A stretch of 16,119 nt of DNA from UBA6165 sp044233745. Lineage in GTDB: Bacteria; Bacteroidota; Bacteroidia; Flavobacteriales_D; Crocinitomicaceae. The notes below the pieces were generated by a model. The model did no database searches, was not told where the DNA came from, and worked only from the letters and a program-made list of their open reading frames with translations. Below, piece by piece: positions 7,398-14,706 of the stretch; within the stretch, counting starts at the first letter, position 1; every line of letters starts with the position of its first letter. Both the position numbers and the translations under genes were made by a program. The stretch is taken from contig JBIIJN010000063.1 of NCBI GenBank assembly GCA_044233745.1, positions 1-16,119 on the forward strand. Direction: 5' to 3'.

Positions 7398-7502
7398 GAT
7401 TTGAGATTTGAAATTCGAGATAGAAGCCTGCCGAGTGCGCGAGGTACGAGCGTGTATCGAGGTAGGCTGGGCTGTAATCTCGAATTTCAAATTTCAAATT
7501 TT
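7396..7502. repeat. 107-bp nested palindromic element between arginase gene and argS
   Basis: The outer arms are 26 bp, 7396-7421 and 7477-7502. The inner 16 bases, ATTTGAAATTCGAGAT (7406-7421) against 7477-7492, pair perfectly, and the outer 10 positions include three G-T pairs. Inside lies a GC-rich core with a second stem, AGCCTGCC (7425-7432) with GGTAGGCT (7461-7468), one G-T pair. A third possible stem is TGCGCG (7436-7441) with CGTGTA (7451-7456), using G-U pairs as RNA. CGAGGTA occurs twice in the core (7440-7446, 7458-7464). The base composition of the core differs sharply from the AT-rich arms. It could be a REP/MITE-like element, a transcription terminator for the arginase gene, or an argS leader structure. 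Confidence 0.8.
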
Positions 7503-7516
7503 CCAATAAAAAATAT

Positions 7517-9421
7517 ATGATAGAAGAGAAAATCGAAAAAGTATTATTGACAAACGCCAAAATCTGGTTCGGAGAAGAAATCAATGCATCACAAATCCAA
7601 TTGCAAAAAACGCGTAAGGATTTTAAAGGTGATGTTACTTTGGTGGCTTTTCCCTTTGCTAAATTGTTGAAGAAGTCACCAGCAGATACTGCCCAAGAAT
7701 TGGGGGTTTTGCTTCAAAACGCTATTGAAGAAATCGCTGGATTCAACGTGGTGCAAGGCTTTTTGAATATCGAAATAGATGCGAAATATTGGGTGGATCA
7801 ATTGCATACCATGTCTAGTGTTGCTGATTTTGGAACGGTTCAAACACCAACAGTGAAGACTTTTATGGTGGAATATAGTTCGCCAAATACCAATAAGCCC
7901 CTGCATTTGGGACATTTGCGCAATATTTTTCTGGGCGATAGCGTAGCGAAAATTTTACAAGCTGCTGGACATAAGGTTATTCGTACTCAGATTATCAACG
8001 ACCGCGGTATTCATATTTGCAAGAGTATGTTGGCTTGGCAGAAATTCGCTCCTCTTGATACTTCGGGTCAACGAGAAACTCCGCAAAACACAGGCATCAA
8101 AGGCGATAAATTTGTCGGAAAATACTACGTAGAATTCGACAAAGCGCTGAAAGTGGAGACCAACGCAGTTTTGGAATCGTGGAATGTGGGCAATTTTGAC
8201 GGATTTGATACTACCATCGTGGAGCGTGTGAAGCCGATGTTTGTTGCCATGAAGGAAAAAGACGAAGAAAAAGCCAAAGCAGCGATTTACGATAAAATAG
8301 TGGAACAGGCCAAAAACGCTACCGATTTGATGCAAGAAGCCAAAAATATGCTCATGCGTTGGGAAGGTCGCGATCCTGAAATTTATTTGCTTTGGAACAC
8401 CATGAACGGTTGGGTTTACGAAGGATTCAATGCGACTTACGACAAAATGGGCGTGTCTTTTGATAAATTGTACTACGAGTCCGATACTTTTGTTTTGGGC
8501 AAAGACGTGGTTCAAGAAGGTCTGCAAAAAGGCGTTTTCTTCCGCAAAGACGACGGCTCTGTTTGGATTGATTTGACCGAAGATGGTTTGGACGAAAAAT
8601 TGGTGCTGCGCTCCGATGGTACAGCGGTTTACATGACCCAAGACATCGGCACAGCTATTGAGCGTTACCGCGATTTCCCTGATTTGTCTGGCATCATCTA
8701 CACCGTTGGCAATGAGCAAGATTACCATTTCAAAGTTTTGTTTTTGATTCTGAAAAAATTGGACTATTCCTGGGCTGAGGCGTGCTACCATTTGTCTTAC
8801 GGCATGGTCGATTTGCCTACTGGAAAAATGAAATCTCGTGAAGGTACTGTGGTGGATGCCGACGATTTGATGCAAGAAGTAATTGATGCGGCAACGGCAT
8901 CTACACAAGAGCGTGGACACATCGAGAACATGAGTGAAGCCGAACGCCAACATTTGTTCCAGACCATTGGTTTGGGAGGATTGAAATACTATTTGCTCAA
9001 AGTGGATCCGAAAAAACGCATGTTGTTCAATCCAGAAGAATCCATTGATTTACAAGGTAATACAGGTCCGTTTATCCAATATGCTTATGCGCGTATCCAA
9101 TCGTTGTTGAGTAAAACCAGCAAACCCGAAGTACAAAGCCTCAATGCCCTCGAAGAAAACGAACTGAATCTCATCAAAGAGCTCAGCGAATTCCCAAAAG
9201 TTTTGCTCTCCGCAGCGCAGAACTACAGCCCCGCAGAACTGGCCAACTACACTTATGAACTCGTGAAAAGCTACAACCAATTCTACCAAAGTGTGCCATC
9301 TATCGTAAACGAAACCGACGAAGCCCAGAAGGCTTTACGTGTGAATATTTCGTATGCACTAGGGCAGGTGGTGAAGAAAGCGATGGGAATGTTGGGGATA
9401 GAAGTTCCGGAGAGGATGTAG
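7517..9421 (+). CDS. argS: Arginyl-tRNA synthetase
   Basis: Class I aminoacyl-tRNA synthetase that charges tRNA-Arg with arginine in the cytoplasm; 634 residues. The N-terminal Add1-type domain (about 1-100) recognises the tRNA. The catalytic domain begins with SSPNTNKPLHLGHLRN (121-136), containing the HIGH-type HLGH (130-133). The KMSKS-loop equivalent is KMKSREG (437-443), the form usual for ArgRS. The C-terminal part (about 510-634) is the helical DALR anticodon-binding domain, ending in ALGQVVKKAMGMLGIEVPERM. The ATG is preceded by an A-rich stretch without Shine-Dalgarno, normal for this phylum. No TAnnTTTG element is seen in the gap from the arginase gene, so transcription may come from upstream through the palindrome. 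Confidence 0.97.
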   Translation: MIEEKIEKVLLTNAKIWFGEEINASQIQLQKTRKDFKGDVTLVAFPFAKLLKKSPADTAQELGVLLQNAIEEIAGFNVVQGFLNIEIDAKYWVDQLHTMSSVADFGTVQTPTVKTFMVEYSSPNTNKPLHLGHLRNIFLGDSVAKILQAAGHKVIRTQIINDRGIHICKSMLAWQKFAPLDTSGQRETPQNTGIKGDKFVGKYYVEFDKALKVETNAVLESWNVGNFDGFDTTIVERVKPMFVAMKEKDEEKAKAAIYDKIVEQAKNATDLMQEAKNMLMRWEGRDPEIYLLWNTMNGWVYEGFNATYDKMGVSFDKLYYESDTFVLGKDVVQEGLQKGVFFRKDDGSVWIDLTEDGLDEKLVLRSDGTAVYMTQDIGTAIERYRDFPDLSGIIYTVGNEQDYHFKVLFLILKKLDYSWAEACYHLSYGMVDLPTGKMKSREGTVVDADDLMQEVIDAATASTQERGHIENMSEAERQHLFQTIGLGGLKYYLLKVDPKKRMLFNPEESIDLQGNTGPFIQYAYARIQSLLSKTSKPEVQSLNALEENELNLIKELSEFPKVLLSAAQNYSPAELANYTYELVKSYNQFYQSVPSIVNETDEAQKALRVNISYALGQVVKKAMGMLGIEVPERM

Positions 9422-9459
9422 GATTTTGTTTCTTTTTATTTTTTGCCAGCCTCTAAATT

Positions 9460-9493
9460 TTTGGGAATAGACTGGATTTAAGGTTTATATTTG
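9460..9493 (+). promoter_or_regulatory. Promoter for the ExbD-like lipoprotein gene
   Basis: TTTG (9460-9463) and TATATTTG (9486-9493) match the -33 and -7 elements, separated by 22 bp. The leader would be about 45 nt. Confidence 0.55.
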
Positions 9494-9545
9494 TTTGTTT
9501 TATTGCAATCTGTTGTAAAGCAGTACTGTATTTTAAACAATCATT

Positions 9546-10376
9546 ATGAGGTTTGCGAGATTAAAATGGATTGGTGCTATATTACTCATCGGATTTGCTT
9601 TGAGTTCGGTGCTGATTTCAAGTTGCATAAAACCTAGCACAGGAAATAGCGAAATCAGCTTTTCGCCTTTGGATAGTATAGCAGTTTTACCCATTATCTT
9701 TGATTCGATAAATAAGGCAGCATTGGATTATGAGGCCATTCAAGTGTGTATTCCCGATGGATGTAGTGTTATGGCCGTAAGAAGTAGAATGCGCATTCAA
9801 GCTAATTCTGCTGGCCAAATAATGATCGGACACGACATAAGTAACAATGATATTCTACAAGCTATTATTGACTTTTATGATAAGGAAAAAATTGATTTAG
9901 ATACCTATTCAACTGCTCGTTTTATGAGGTTCAATGATTTAATATTGAACACTGAAATTTACAATATTGAAAAATATATCAAACAACTTAGTAAGGAGAA
10001 AAACTCAAGCTTAGAATGTTTTATAGCTTTTAAAAAAGAGGAATTGAAAGTATGGCAACGTTACAAACTCTATAAAACAGCGCTTATGTTGGATGAATTG
10101 TTGATTCCAAACATTTATTCGCATGTGCAAATCGACGCGCCTGATAATAGCGCTATCCGATATTATTTGCTACAAAAAGCATTTGAGGCCTTTTATATCA
10201 TGAGAGACAAGGAATCGAAAAAGCATTTTGGTAAGTCATACGCCTATCTATTTAAACGTGCAAAACTGGACGATGATTTTAATTCGACCAAAAAAATAGA
10301 AATCATTCATGCCTTGATTCCTGTTCAGTTGAAGCGAAACGAGGATAAATGCGTTGTTCCACCACCGCCCAGATAA
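9546..10376 (+). CDS. Lipoprotein with ExbD-like periplasmic region (tentative)
   Basis: A 276-residue predicted lipoprotein: basic N-terminus, hydrophobic run (about 8-25) and lipobox ending at Cys27 (LISSC). From memory of Bacteroidota ExbD proteins, two parts resemble their periplasmic domain. Residues 83-113, IQANSAGQIMIG and the helix after it, resemble the 'hydrophobic strand, Gly-Gln-hydrophobic-Gly' segment. Residues 204-235, RYYLLQKAFEAFYIMRD then FGKSYAYL, resemble the C-terminal 'Y-x3-Q-x-x-L-x-x-AYNELRD...FGK' segment. In real ExbD the N-terminal helix carries a proton-path aspartate; here a lipoprotein signal without Asp is present, so it could not energise a channel in the usual way. 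No exbB or tonB gene is adjacent. The C-terminus ends in PPPPR. The lipoprotein call is firm; the ExbD resemblance is a by-eye inference. Confidence 0.7.
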   Translation: MRFARLKWIGAILLIGFALSSVLISSCIKPSTGNSEISFSPLDSIAVLPIIFDSINKAALDYEAIQVCIPDGCSVMAVRSRMRIQANSAGQIMIGHDISNNDILQAIIDFYDKEKIDLDTYSTARFMRFNDLILNTEIYNIEKYIKQLSKEKNSSLECFIAFKKEELKVWQRYKLYKTALMLDELLIPNIYSHVQIDAPDNSAIRYYLLQKAFEAFYIMRDKESKKHFGKSYAYLFKRAKLDDDFNSTKKIEIIHALIPVQLKRNEDKCVVPPPPR

Positions 10377-10462
10377 ATTAATTTTTTTTCCCCGATAGGC
10401 TTATTCATATCACTATTAAAATACAAACCGCCTAATTAAACATTTTTTTTGACAGTTTTTAC

Positions 10463-10509
10463 CTTATTCCATACATTTTTGTAAGAATAAGTATAGTTGA
10501 TTATTCTTA
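10463..10509. promoter_or_regulatory. Operator-like inverted repeats before the ATPase gene
   Basis: CTTATTC (10463-10469) pairs with GAATAAG (10485-10491), with an inner TACA/TGTA stem (10472-10475 / 10480-10483). The right half can instead pair further on: TAAGAATAA (10482-10490) with TTATTCTTA (10501-10509), flanking the -33 TTG. The boxes lie directly against and within the promoter, a position suited to a repressor site or competing hairpins. Confidence 0.45.
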
Positions 10510-10524
10510 TTTTTGTTATTTTTG
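10496..10524 (+). promoter_or_regulatory. Promoter for the ATPase gene
   Basis: TTG (10497-10499) and TATTTTTG (10517-10524) fit the -33/-7 consensus with a 17-bp spacer. A second TATTTTTG lies at 10508-10515. Predicted transcription start is near 10531, 11 nt before the ATG at 10542. This argues against the in-frame TTG at 10497 being the translation start. Confidence 0.6.
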
Positions 10525-10541
10525 TCGAAATAAGTAATTTT

Positions 10542-11987
10542 ATGGAAAATAAAAATCTTATTCCGACTGAGAAAATATTGGAACGATTGCGTTTTGAAAA
10601 TCCTTGGTGGAACAACAAACAAATACCTGAGGTCTATGCCTCTATGTCGAAGCGCTTGTATTTTCGTGAGTTTTATGCTCATGTGATTGAGAAGAATATC
10701 CGACGAGCTCTTGTACTCATGGGGCCTCGCCGCGTTGGGAAAACGGTTATGCTTTTTCATAGCATCCAAGAACTTTTATCTGAAAAGGTGAATGCCCAAA
10801 AAATATTCTTTGTTGGCATTGACAATCCAATTTACGTTCAGTTGACTTTAGAGGATTTGTTAGATCTGTGCAAAAGAGCCATGAACTTAGATGATCTCAA
10901 TGGCTCATTTGTGTTTTTTGATGAAATACAATATCTCAAAGATTGGGAGCGTCATCTCAAGATACTAGTGGATTCTTATCCCAATACAAAGTTCATTGTG
11001 TCGGGTTCGGCGGCGGCGGCTTTAAAGTGGCATAGCACAGAGAGTGGAGCTGGTCGTTTCACTGATTTTATGTTGCCTCCTCTTACTTTCCAAGAGTTTA
11101 TCCACCTCAAAAACAAAGACCATCTCATATACAACAGTTACATTTCTTATGGAAACAAAGAAATTCCCTATTGTTTGACGCATGATTTGAAAGCACTGAA
11201 CAAAGAATTTATTGACTATTTGAATTTTGGAGGTTATCCCGAAGTTGTCATGAGTGAAAAAATTCAAGGTGATATGGGACGCTACATCAAAAGTGATATT
11301 GTGGACAAGGTTTTGCTCAGAGATTTGCCCAGTCTTTATGGCATTAAAGATGTGCAGGAATTAAATCGTTTTTTCACTTATCTGGCATACAACTCGGGTA
11401 ATGAGTTTTCTTATGAAACGATGAGCAAAGAAAGTGGTATTCAAAAAATTACCTTGAAAAGATATTTGGAGTATCTAGAGGCCGCGTTTCTCGTGAAAGT
11501 GTTAAACAAAGTTGACATTAATGCCAAGCGACTAAAACGCATTACGAGTTTTAAGGTCTATTTGACAAACCCTTCGCTTCGAACGGCTTTGTTTTCGCCA
11601 ATAAGTGAGACAGATTCAGAAATGGGCAATATGGTGGAAACGGCTGTTTTGTCTCAATGGATGCACCGTGAAACAATGGATTTAACCTACGCCAGGTGGA
11701 AAGACGGGAGAAAGGAAGGCGAAGTTGATTTGGTTTTGGTGGATGACAAAAAGTTCAAACCAGTCTGGGGCGTGGAAATCAAATGGAGCAATAGGTATTA
11801 TGAAAAACCGAATGAACTCAAAAGCTTGATTGAGTTTTGTGAAGCCAATAAAATTGAAAATGCTCTCGTAACCTCCATTGACCGAATGGGACAAAAGCAC
11901 ATCAATAATCTAAATTTCACATTTCTGCCCATATCCATATATTGCTATAATATTGGGGATATCACTTTGAAGTTGAAGCATGTTTGA
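10542..11987 (+). CDS. AAA_14/DUF4143-type ATPase
   Basis: A 481-residue ATP-binding protein of the AAA_14 plus DUF4143 architecture, a widespread but poorly understood group often in accessory regions. The AAA part has Walker A GPRRVGKT (61-68), Walker B FVFFDE (123-128), sensor VSGS (153-156) and GRF (171-173) before LPPLTFQEF. A winged-helix-like middle region follows (about 275-340). The C-terminal region (about 365-470) has a PD-(D/E)XK-like signature: GEVDLVLV around residue 388, then GVEIKWS about 20 residues on. This gives the Asp...Glu-x-Lys pattern of nuclease-fold domains; whether it cuts DNA is unknown. The ATG at 10542 is chosen over an in-frame TTG at 10497, which overlaps the promoter -33 element. 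It is a single-gene unit with its own promoter and nearby inverted repeats. Confidence 0.9.
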   Translation: MENKNLIPTEKILERLRFENPWWNNKQIPEVYASMSKRLYFREFYAHVIEKNIRRALVLMGPRRVGKTVMLFHSIQELLSEKVNAQKIFFVGIDNPIYVQLTLEDLLDLCKRAMNLDDLNGSFVFFDEIQYLKDWERHLKILVDSYPNTKFIVSGSAAAALKWHSTESGAGRFTDFMLPPLTFQEFIHLKNKDHLIYNSYISYGNKEIPYCLTHDLKALNKEFIDYLNFGGYPEVVMSEKIQGDMGRYIKSDIVDKVLLRDLPSLYGIKDVQELNRFFTYLAYNSGNEFSYETMSKESGIQKITLKRYLEYLEAAFLVKVLNKVDINAKRLKRITSFKVYLTNPSLRTALFSPISETDSEMGNMVETAVLSQWMHRETMDLTYARWKDGRKEGEVDLVLVDDKKFKPVWGVEIKWSNRYYEKPNELKSLIEFCEANKIENALVTSIDRMGQKHINNLNFTFLPISIYCYNIGDITLKLKHV

Positions 11988-12139
11988 CACGGGATTAGAA
12001 TCATTAAAATAGCCTCATAACTCATCTCACGACTTTTGCGGTCTTCGAGCCATTGTTGTGCATGTTGGAAAGTACCGATGCAGCAATTTGAAGCAGCATC
12101 GGGTAAATTTGAGAAATCAACGGGTGGCTTCTTTGGCAA
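11945..12139 (-). CDS. Possible small protein, 64 residues, TTG start
   Basis: A minus-strand ORF beginning at TTG (12139) and running past the convergent ATPase gene's stop by about 43 bp. The N-terminal two thirds (PKKPPVDFSNLPDAASNCC, then a WLEDRKSREMS segment) has a protein-like composition with a Cys-Cys pair; the last 20 residues, partly antisense to the ATPase gene, look less convincing. A perfect -7 element TACATTTG sits 14 bases upstream on the minus strand (12160-12153). No family is recognised. It could be a real small gene, the remnant of a longer one, or chance. It follows the WG-repeat lipoprotein gene in the same orientation, 49 bp downstream. Confidence 0.3.
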   Translation of the reverse strand: MPKKPPVDFSNLPDAASNCCIGTFQHAQQWLEDRKSREMSYEAILMILIPCQTCFNFKVISPIL

Positions 12140-12152
12140 AATTTTGGTTTTT

Positions 12153-12177
12153 CAAATGTAGCAATCACAAGCCACAA
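12153..12177 (-). promoter_or_regulatory. Minus-strand promoter-like element
   Basis: Read on the minus strand, TACATTTG (12160-12153) matches TAnnTTTG, with TTG (12177-12175) 14 bp upstream. It would start a transcript near 12146, just before the TTG start of the small ORF. Confidence 0.35.
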
Positions 12178-12188
12178 TTTAAAAATCG

Positions 12189-12839
12189 TCACAAACAATA
12201 CTTTGGACCATAATCAATGGCTCTATCGTGAAAATATGCCGAGAGGTAGCCTGTAATAGTTTTGTTATGTGTTTTGCCATTGCGCCATTTCTTGTCTCTT
12301 ACTGAAACTTGAAACTTCTTTCCTGAATAAACGAATCGTACCAATCCAGTGCTCAACTCAGATGTATTTGAAAAAATGGCAGCCGTAAACAAATTTCCGT
12401 TCCTTTCAAGTCCATCGCAAACAAATGGAATCAAAATTTGCCCAGTGCTATCAATCAAGCCCCATTTCCGGATGCCACTAGATATATCATTTAGTATCAA
12501 ACCATTGGTTATGATCGAATTGAAAACAATTGTCGTTTTGGCCATTTCGGTCGAATCAATTTCATTGTGTTTTTCTTTTAGAAATTCGCAATATAATGCA
12601 CTGTCAATTTTGTGGTAAGTAATAAAATAACCGCCTTCAACCGGAATGAGTTGTTTATACTTGGCTTGCACTTCTTCAAACGATAAAGTATCATAAGCGA
12701 CCGCTGCGGGCTCTTCGAACACCACTGGATTTGATTTCTCATTTTGACTGGCTGCCTTTTGTTGCGAGCCCTTGCAAGCACAAGTTAAAACAAATGCGGC
12801 AAACAAGCAGACTAAAATTTTTATTTGATAACTCATCAT
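12189..12839 (-). CDS. Lipoprotein with WG-repeat-like segment
   Basis: A minus-strand lipoprotein of unknown role, 216 residues from the chosen start. The frame extends 12 codons further to an ATG at 12875, but starting at 12839 (MMSYQIKILVCLFAAFVL) gives a normal lipoprotein signal: Lys then a hydrophobic run, and TCAC with the likely lipidated Cys at residue 22. A GATATTTG sequence close to the -7 consensus (12867-12860) also lies just upstream of this start. Near the middle is a single WG-repeat-like unit, RKWGLIDSTGQILIPF, which in this family typically forms a beta element repeated in tandem; only one clear copy is visible. A polar Ser/Gln/Lys-rich linker follows the anchor. The C-terminus ends KYCL. 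It faces the ATPase gene convergently. Confidence 0.7.
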   Translation of the reverse strand: MMSYQIKILVCLFAAFVLTCACKGSQQKAASQNEKSNPVVFEEPAAVAYDTLSFEEVQAKYKQLIPVEGGYFITYHKIDSALYCEFLKEKHNEIDSTEMAKTTIVFNSIITNGLILNDISSGIRKWGLIDSTGQILIPFVCDGLERNGNLFTAAIFSNTSELSTGLVRFVYSGKKFQVSVRDKKWRNGKTHNKTITGYLSAYFHDRAIDYGPKYCL

Positions 12840-13261
12840 CCCATGCTTTAATTGTTTTACAAATATCCTGAACATCCTAATTCTTTCTATTTGTAAACTC
12901 TAAGGTAATTTATTTTTCGGTAATTAGTGCCTGATAAAAAAAAATCGATGAGACATGATACCTAGAAGAACAATGCCATCTTCTAGCAAATCATCTGCAA
13001 GAATGAACCATGGTAAACCATTCGTATTTTTTCAAAATCCTGATATTGTTCAAATTGGAATCCTTTATTTTTCCAAAACACACTGATATACTACATTTTT
13101 GTCGATTCAAGAGCGACTCATTCGGTTCAATAAAATCGCCATTCAGCAGATGCTGGTGTTGCGCGAAGCTGAAAATAGAAGGTTTTTGAATTGAAAAATC
13201 TAAAGGATTAATGGTTGTTAAAGGAGTTCAATTACAATACGCTTAACATCCAAATTAACCC
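12840..13261. other. Gene-poor interval between WG lipoprotein and mnmE
   Basis: About 400 bp without a convincing gene. The longest frames noticed are a 43-codon plus-strand ORF from ATG 12955 to TGA 13084-13086 and an overlapping minus-strand stretch of about 34 codons. Neither has promoter support or family resemblance. A short inverted repeat ATGGT-aa-ACCAT lies near 13012-13023. The stretch could be gene decay or a regulatory region for the two divergent flanking genes. Confidence 0.5.
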
Positions 13262-13269
13262 TAACTTTG
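13262..13269 (+). promoter_or_regulatory. Promoter -7 element immediately before mnmE
   Basis: TAACTTTG matches TAnnTTTG and ends 7 bases before the mnmE ATG. No clear -33 TTTG is seen at normal spacing. If used, transcription would begin at or within a base or two of the ATG, giving a leaderless or nearly leaderless mRNA. Confidence 0.5.
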
Positions 13270-13276
13270 CGCCCTC

Positions 13277-14653
13277 ATGAATTTCGGAACCAACGCTGAT
13301 ACCATCTGTGCATTATCCACCGCCAACGGCATGGGCGCTATTGCTGTTGTGCGTGTTTCTGGACCCTTAGCCATCGCCATTGTAAATGCGGTTTTTTCTA
13401 AAAATATTGCGGAAGCTGCCAGTCACACGGCGCATTTTGGCGTGTTGAAAGATGGCGAACAAATCATTGATGAAGTATTGCTGAATGTGTTTCACCGAAA
13501 TCGTTCGTTTACGGGCGAGGAAACTGTTGAGATTGGCTGTCATGGTTCGGTTTTTATCCAACAAGCTGTTTTGCAGTTGCTTATGAAACATGGTTGTCGC
13601 TTGGCGGAAGCAGGGGAGTTTACGATGCGCGCATATATGAACGGCAAATTCGACTTGGCGCAAGCCGAAGCCATAGCGGATTTGATTGCTTCGCGTTCGG
13701 CAGCAGCTCACAGAATGGCTTTGACCCAAATGCGTGGCGGCGTGAGTAAACAATTGGCTGAATTGCGTCAACAATTGATTGATTTTGCGGCACTTATTGA
13801 GCTTGAACTGGATTTCGGCGAAGAAGATGTAGAATTTGCAGACCGCAGCCGACTCAAACTGTTGATTGCGGAAATAGCACAAGTCATCGACAAATTGCGC
13901 AAAAGTTTCCACATGGGTAATGCTATCAAAAATGGAATTCCAGTGGCCATTGTGGGAGCACCCAATGTAGGTAAATCGACTTTGCTCAACGCCTTATTGA
14001 ATGAAGAAAAAGCCATTGTTTCGGAAATCCCTGGCACAACCCGTGATTTTATCGAAGATGAAATCATCATCAAAGGTGTGAGTTACCGCTTTGTGGATAC
14101 GGCAGGTTTGCGTGAAACCACGGATATTGTTGAGAATCTGGGTATCGAGCGTTCATTCAAAAAAGCAGGGGAGGCCTCGGTTGTACTCTATCTACTCGAC
14201 GAAAGAAATTCAAACGCAACAGAAACGCTCAACGAACTCAATGCCTTTAAAAACAGTTACATACAAGCCCAGCAGGAGTTTATTGTTGTAGTCAACAAAC
14301 TGGATGTAAACAACAACAGTTTTGATTTCTTGTCTGACTTCAATCCTATTTTCATTTCAGCCAAATCGCAAGTCAATTTAGATCTTTTGATGGAGCGCAT
14401 CGCAGCTGTTTCTGCCCAATTTAGCGAGCAACAAAACGAAGTACTCATCTCCAACGTGCGCCATTTCGAAGCCCTCAACCGCGCTTATGAAGACCTCATG
14501 CGCGTGCAAGAAGGCATGAGTCAACATATTCCTACCGATTTGATTGCCATGGACATACGTCAAGTTGTCTCGCACATTGGTGCAATCACCGGAGCTGTGG
14601 ATGTGGAAGAAGTTTTGGGGAGTATTTTTTCCAAGTTCTGTATTGGGAAGTAA
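13277..14653 (+). CDS. mnmE: tRNA modification GTPase MnmE
   Basis: GTPase that acts with MnmG to install the (carboxymethyl)aminomethyl group on uridine 34 of certain tRNAs; 458 residues, the usual length. The N-terminal folate-binding domain (about 1-118) begins with TICALST and includes SGP (28-30). The helical domain surrounds the inserted G domain: G1 GAPNVGKS (227-234), G2 GTTRD (253-257), G3 DTAG (274-277) with GLRETTD after it, G4 NKLD (340-343). The C-terminal catalytic motif FCIGK is present with Cys455. All residues expected for activity are there. The ATG is 7 bases after a -7 promoter element. The partner mnmG is not in this window. It lies 53 bp upstream of def, which has its own promoter. 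Confidence 0.97.
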   Translation: MNFGTNADTICALSTANGMGAIAVVRVSGPLAIAIVNAVFSKNIAEAASHTAHFGVLKDGEQIIDEVLLNVFHRNRSFTGEETVEIGCHGSVFIQQAVLQLLMKHGCRLAEAGEFTMRAYMNGKFDLAQAEAIADLIASRSAAAHRMALTQMRGGVSKQLAELRQQLIDFAALIELELDFGEEDVEFADRSRLKLLIAEIAQVIDKLRKSFHMGNAIKNGIPVAIVGAPNVGKSTLLNALLNEEKAIVSEIPGTTRDFIEDEIIIKGVSYRFVDTAGLRETTDIVENLGIERSFKKAGEASVVLYLLDERNSNATETLNELNAFKNSYIQAQQEFIVVVNKLDVNNNSFDFLSDFNPIFISAKSQVNLDLLMERIAAVSAQFSEQQNEVLISNVRHFEALNRAYEDLMRVQEGMSQHIPTDLIAMDIRQVVSHIGAITGAVDVEEVLGSIFSKFCIGK

Positions 14654-14659
14654 AATCAC

Positions 14660-14685
14660 TTGCACTGATAAATTCCTTAAATTTG
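14660..14685 (+). promoter_or_regulatory. Promoter for def
   Basis: TTG (14660-14662) and TAAATTTG (14678-14685) with a 15-bp spacer, the same spacing as at the arginase-family gene. Predicted leader is about 15 nt. Confidence 0.5.
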
Positions 14686-14706
14686 CACTTTAAAAATTAG
14701 ATATTT

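Noticed and set aside
7955..8953. 332-codon minus-strand ORF inside argS
   Set aside because: It lies wholly within the conserved argS coding region and has no promoter, no recognisable motif and a composition expected of an antisense frame.
10377..10400. T-run after the ExbD-like lipoprotein gene as an intrinsic terminator
   Set aside because: There is a run of eight T at 10381-10388, but no GC-rich stem precedes it.
10497..10541. TTG start giving a 15-residue hydrophobic extension of the ATPase
   Set aside because: The TTG coincides with the -33 promoter element and would lie upstream of the predicted transcription start.
12955..13086. 43-codon plus-strand ORF in the gene-poor interval
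   Set aside because: Short, without promoter or family resemblance; an overlapping minus-strand frame is equally plausible, so neither is supported.
13367..13912. 181-codon minus-strand ORF inside mnmE
   Set aside because: Antisense to the conserved MnmE folate-binding and helical domains; no independent support.
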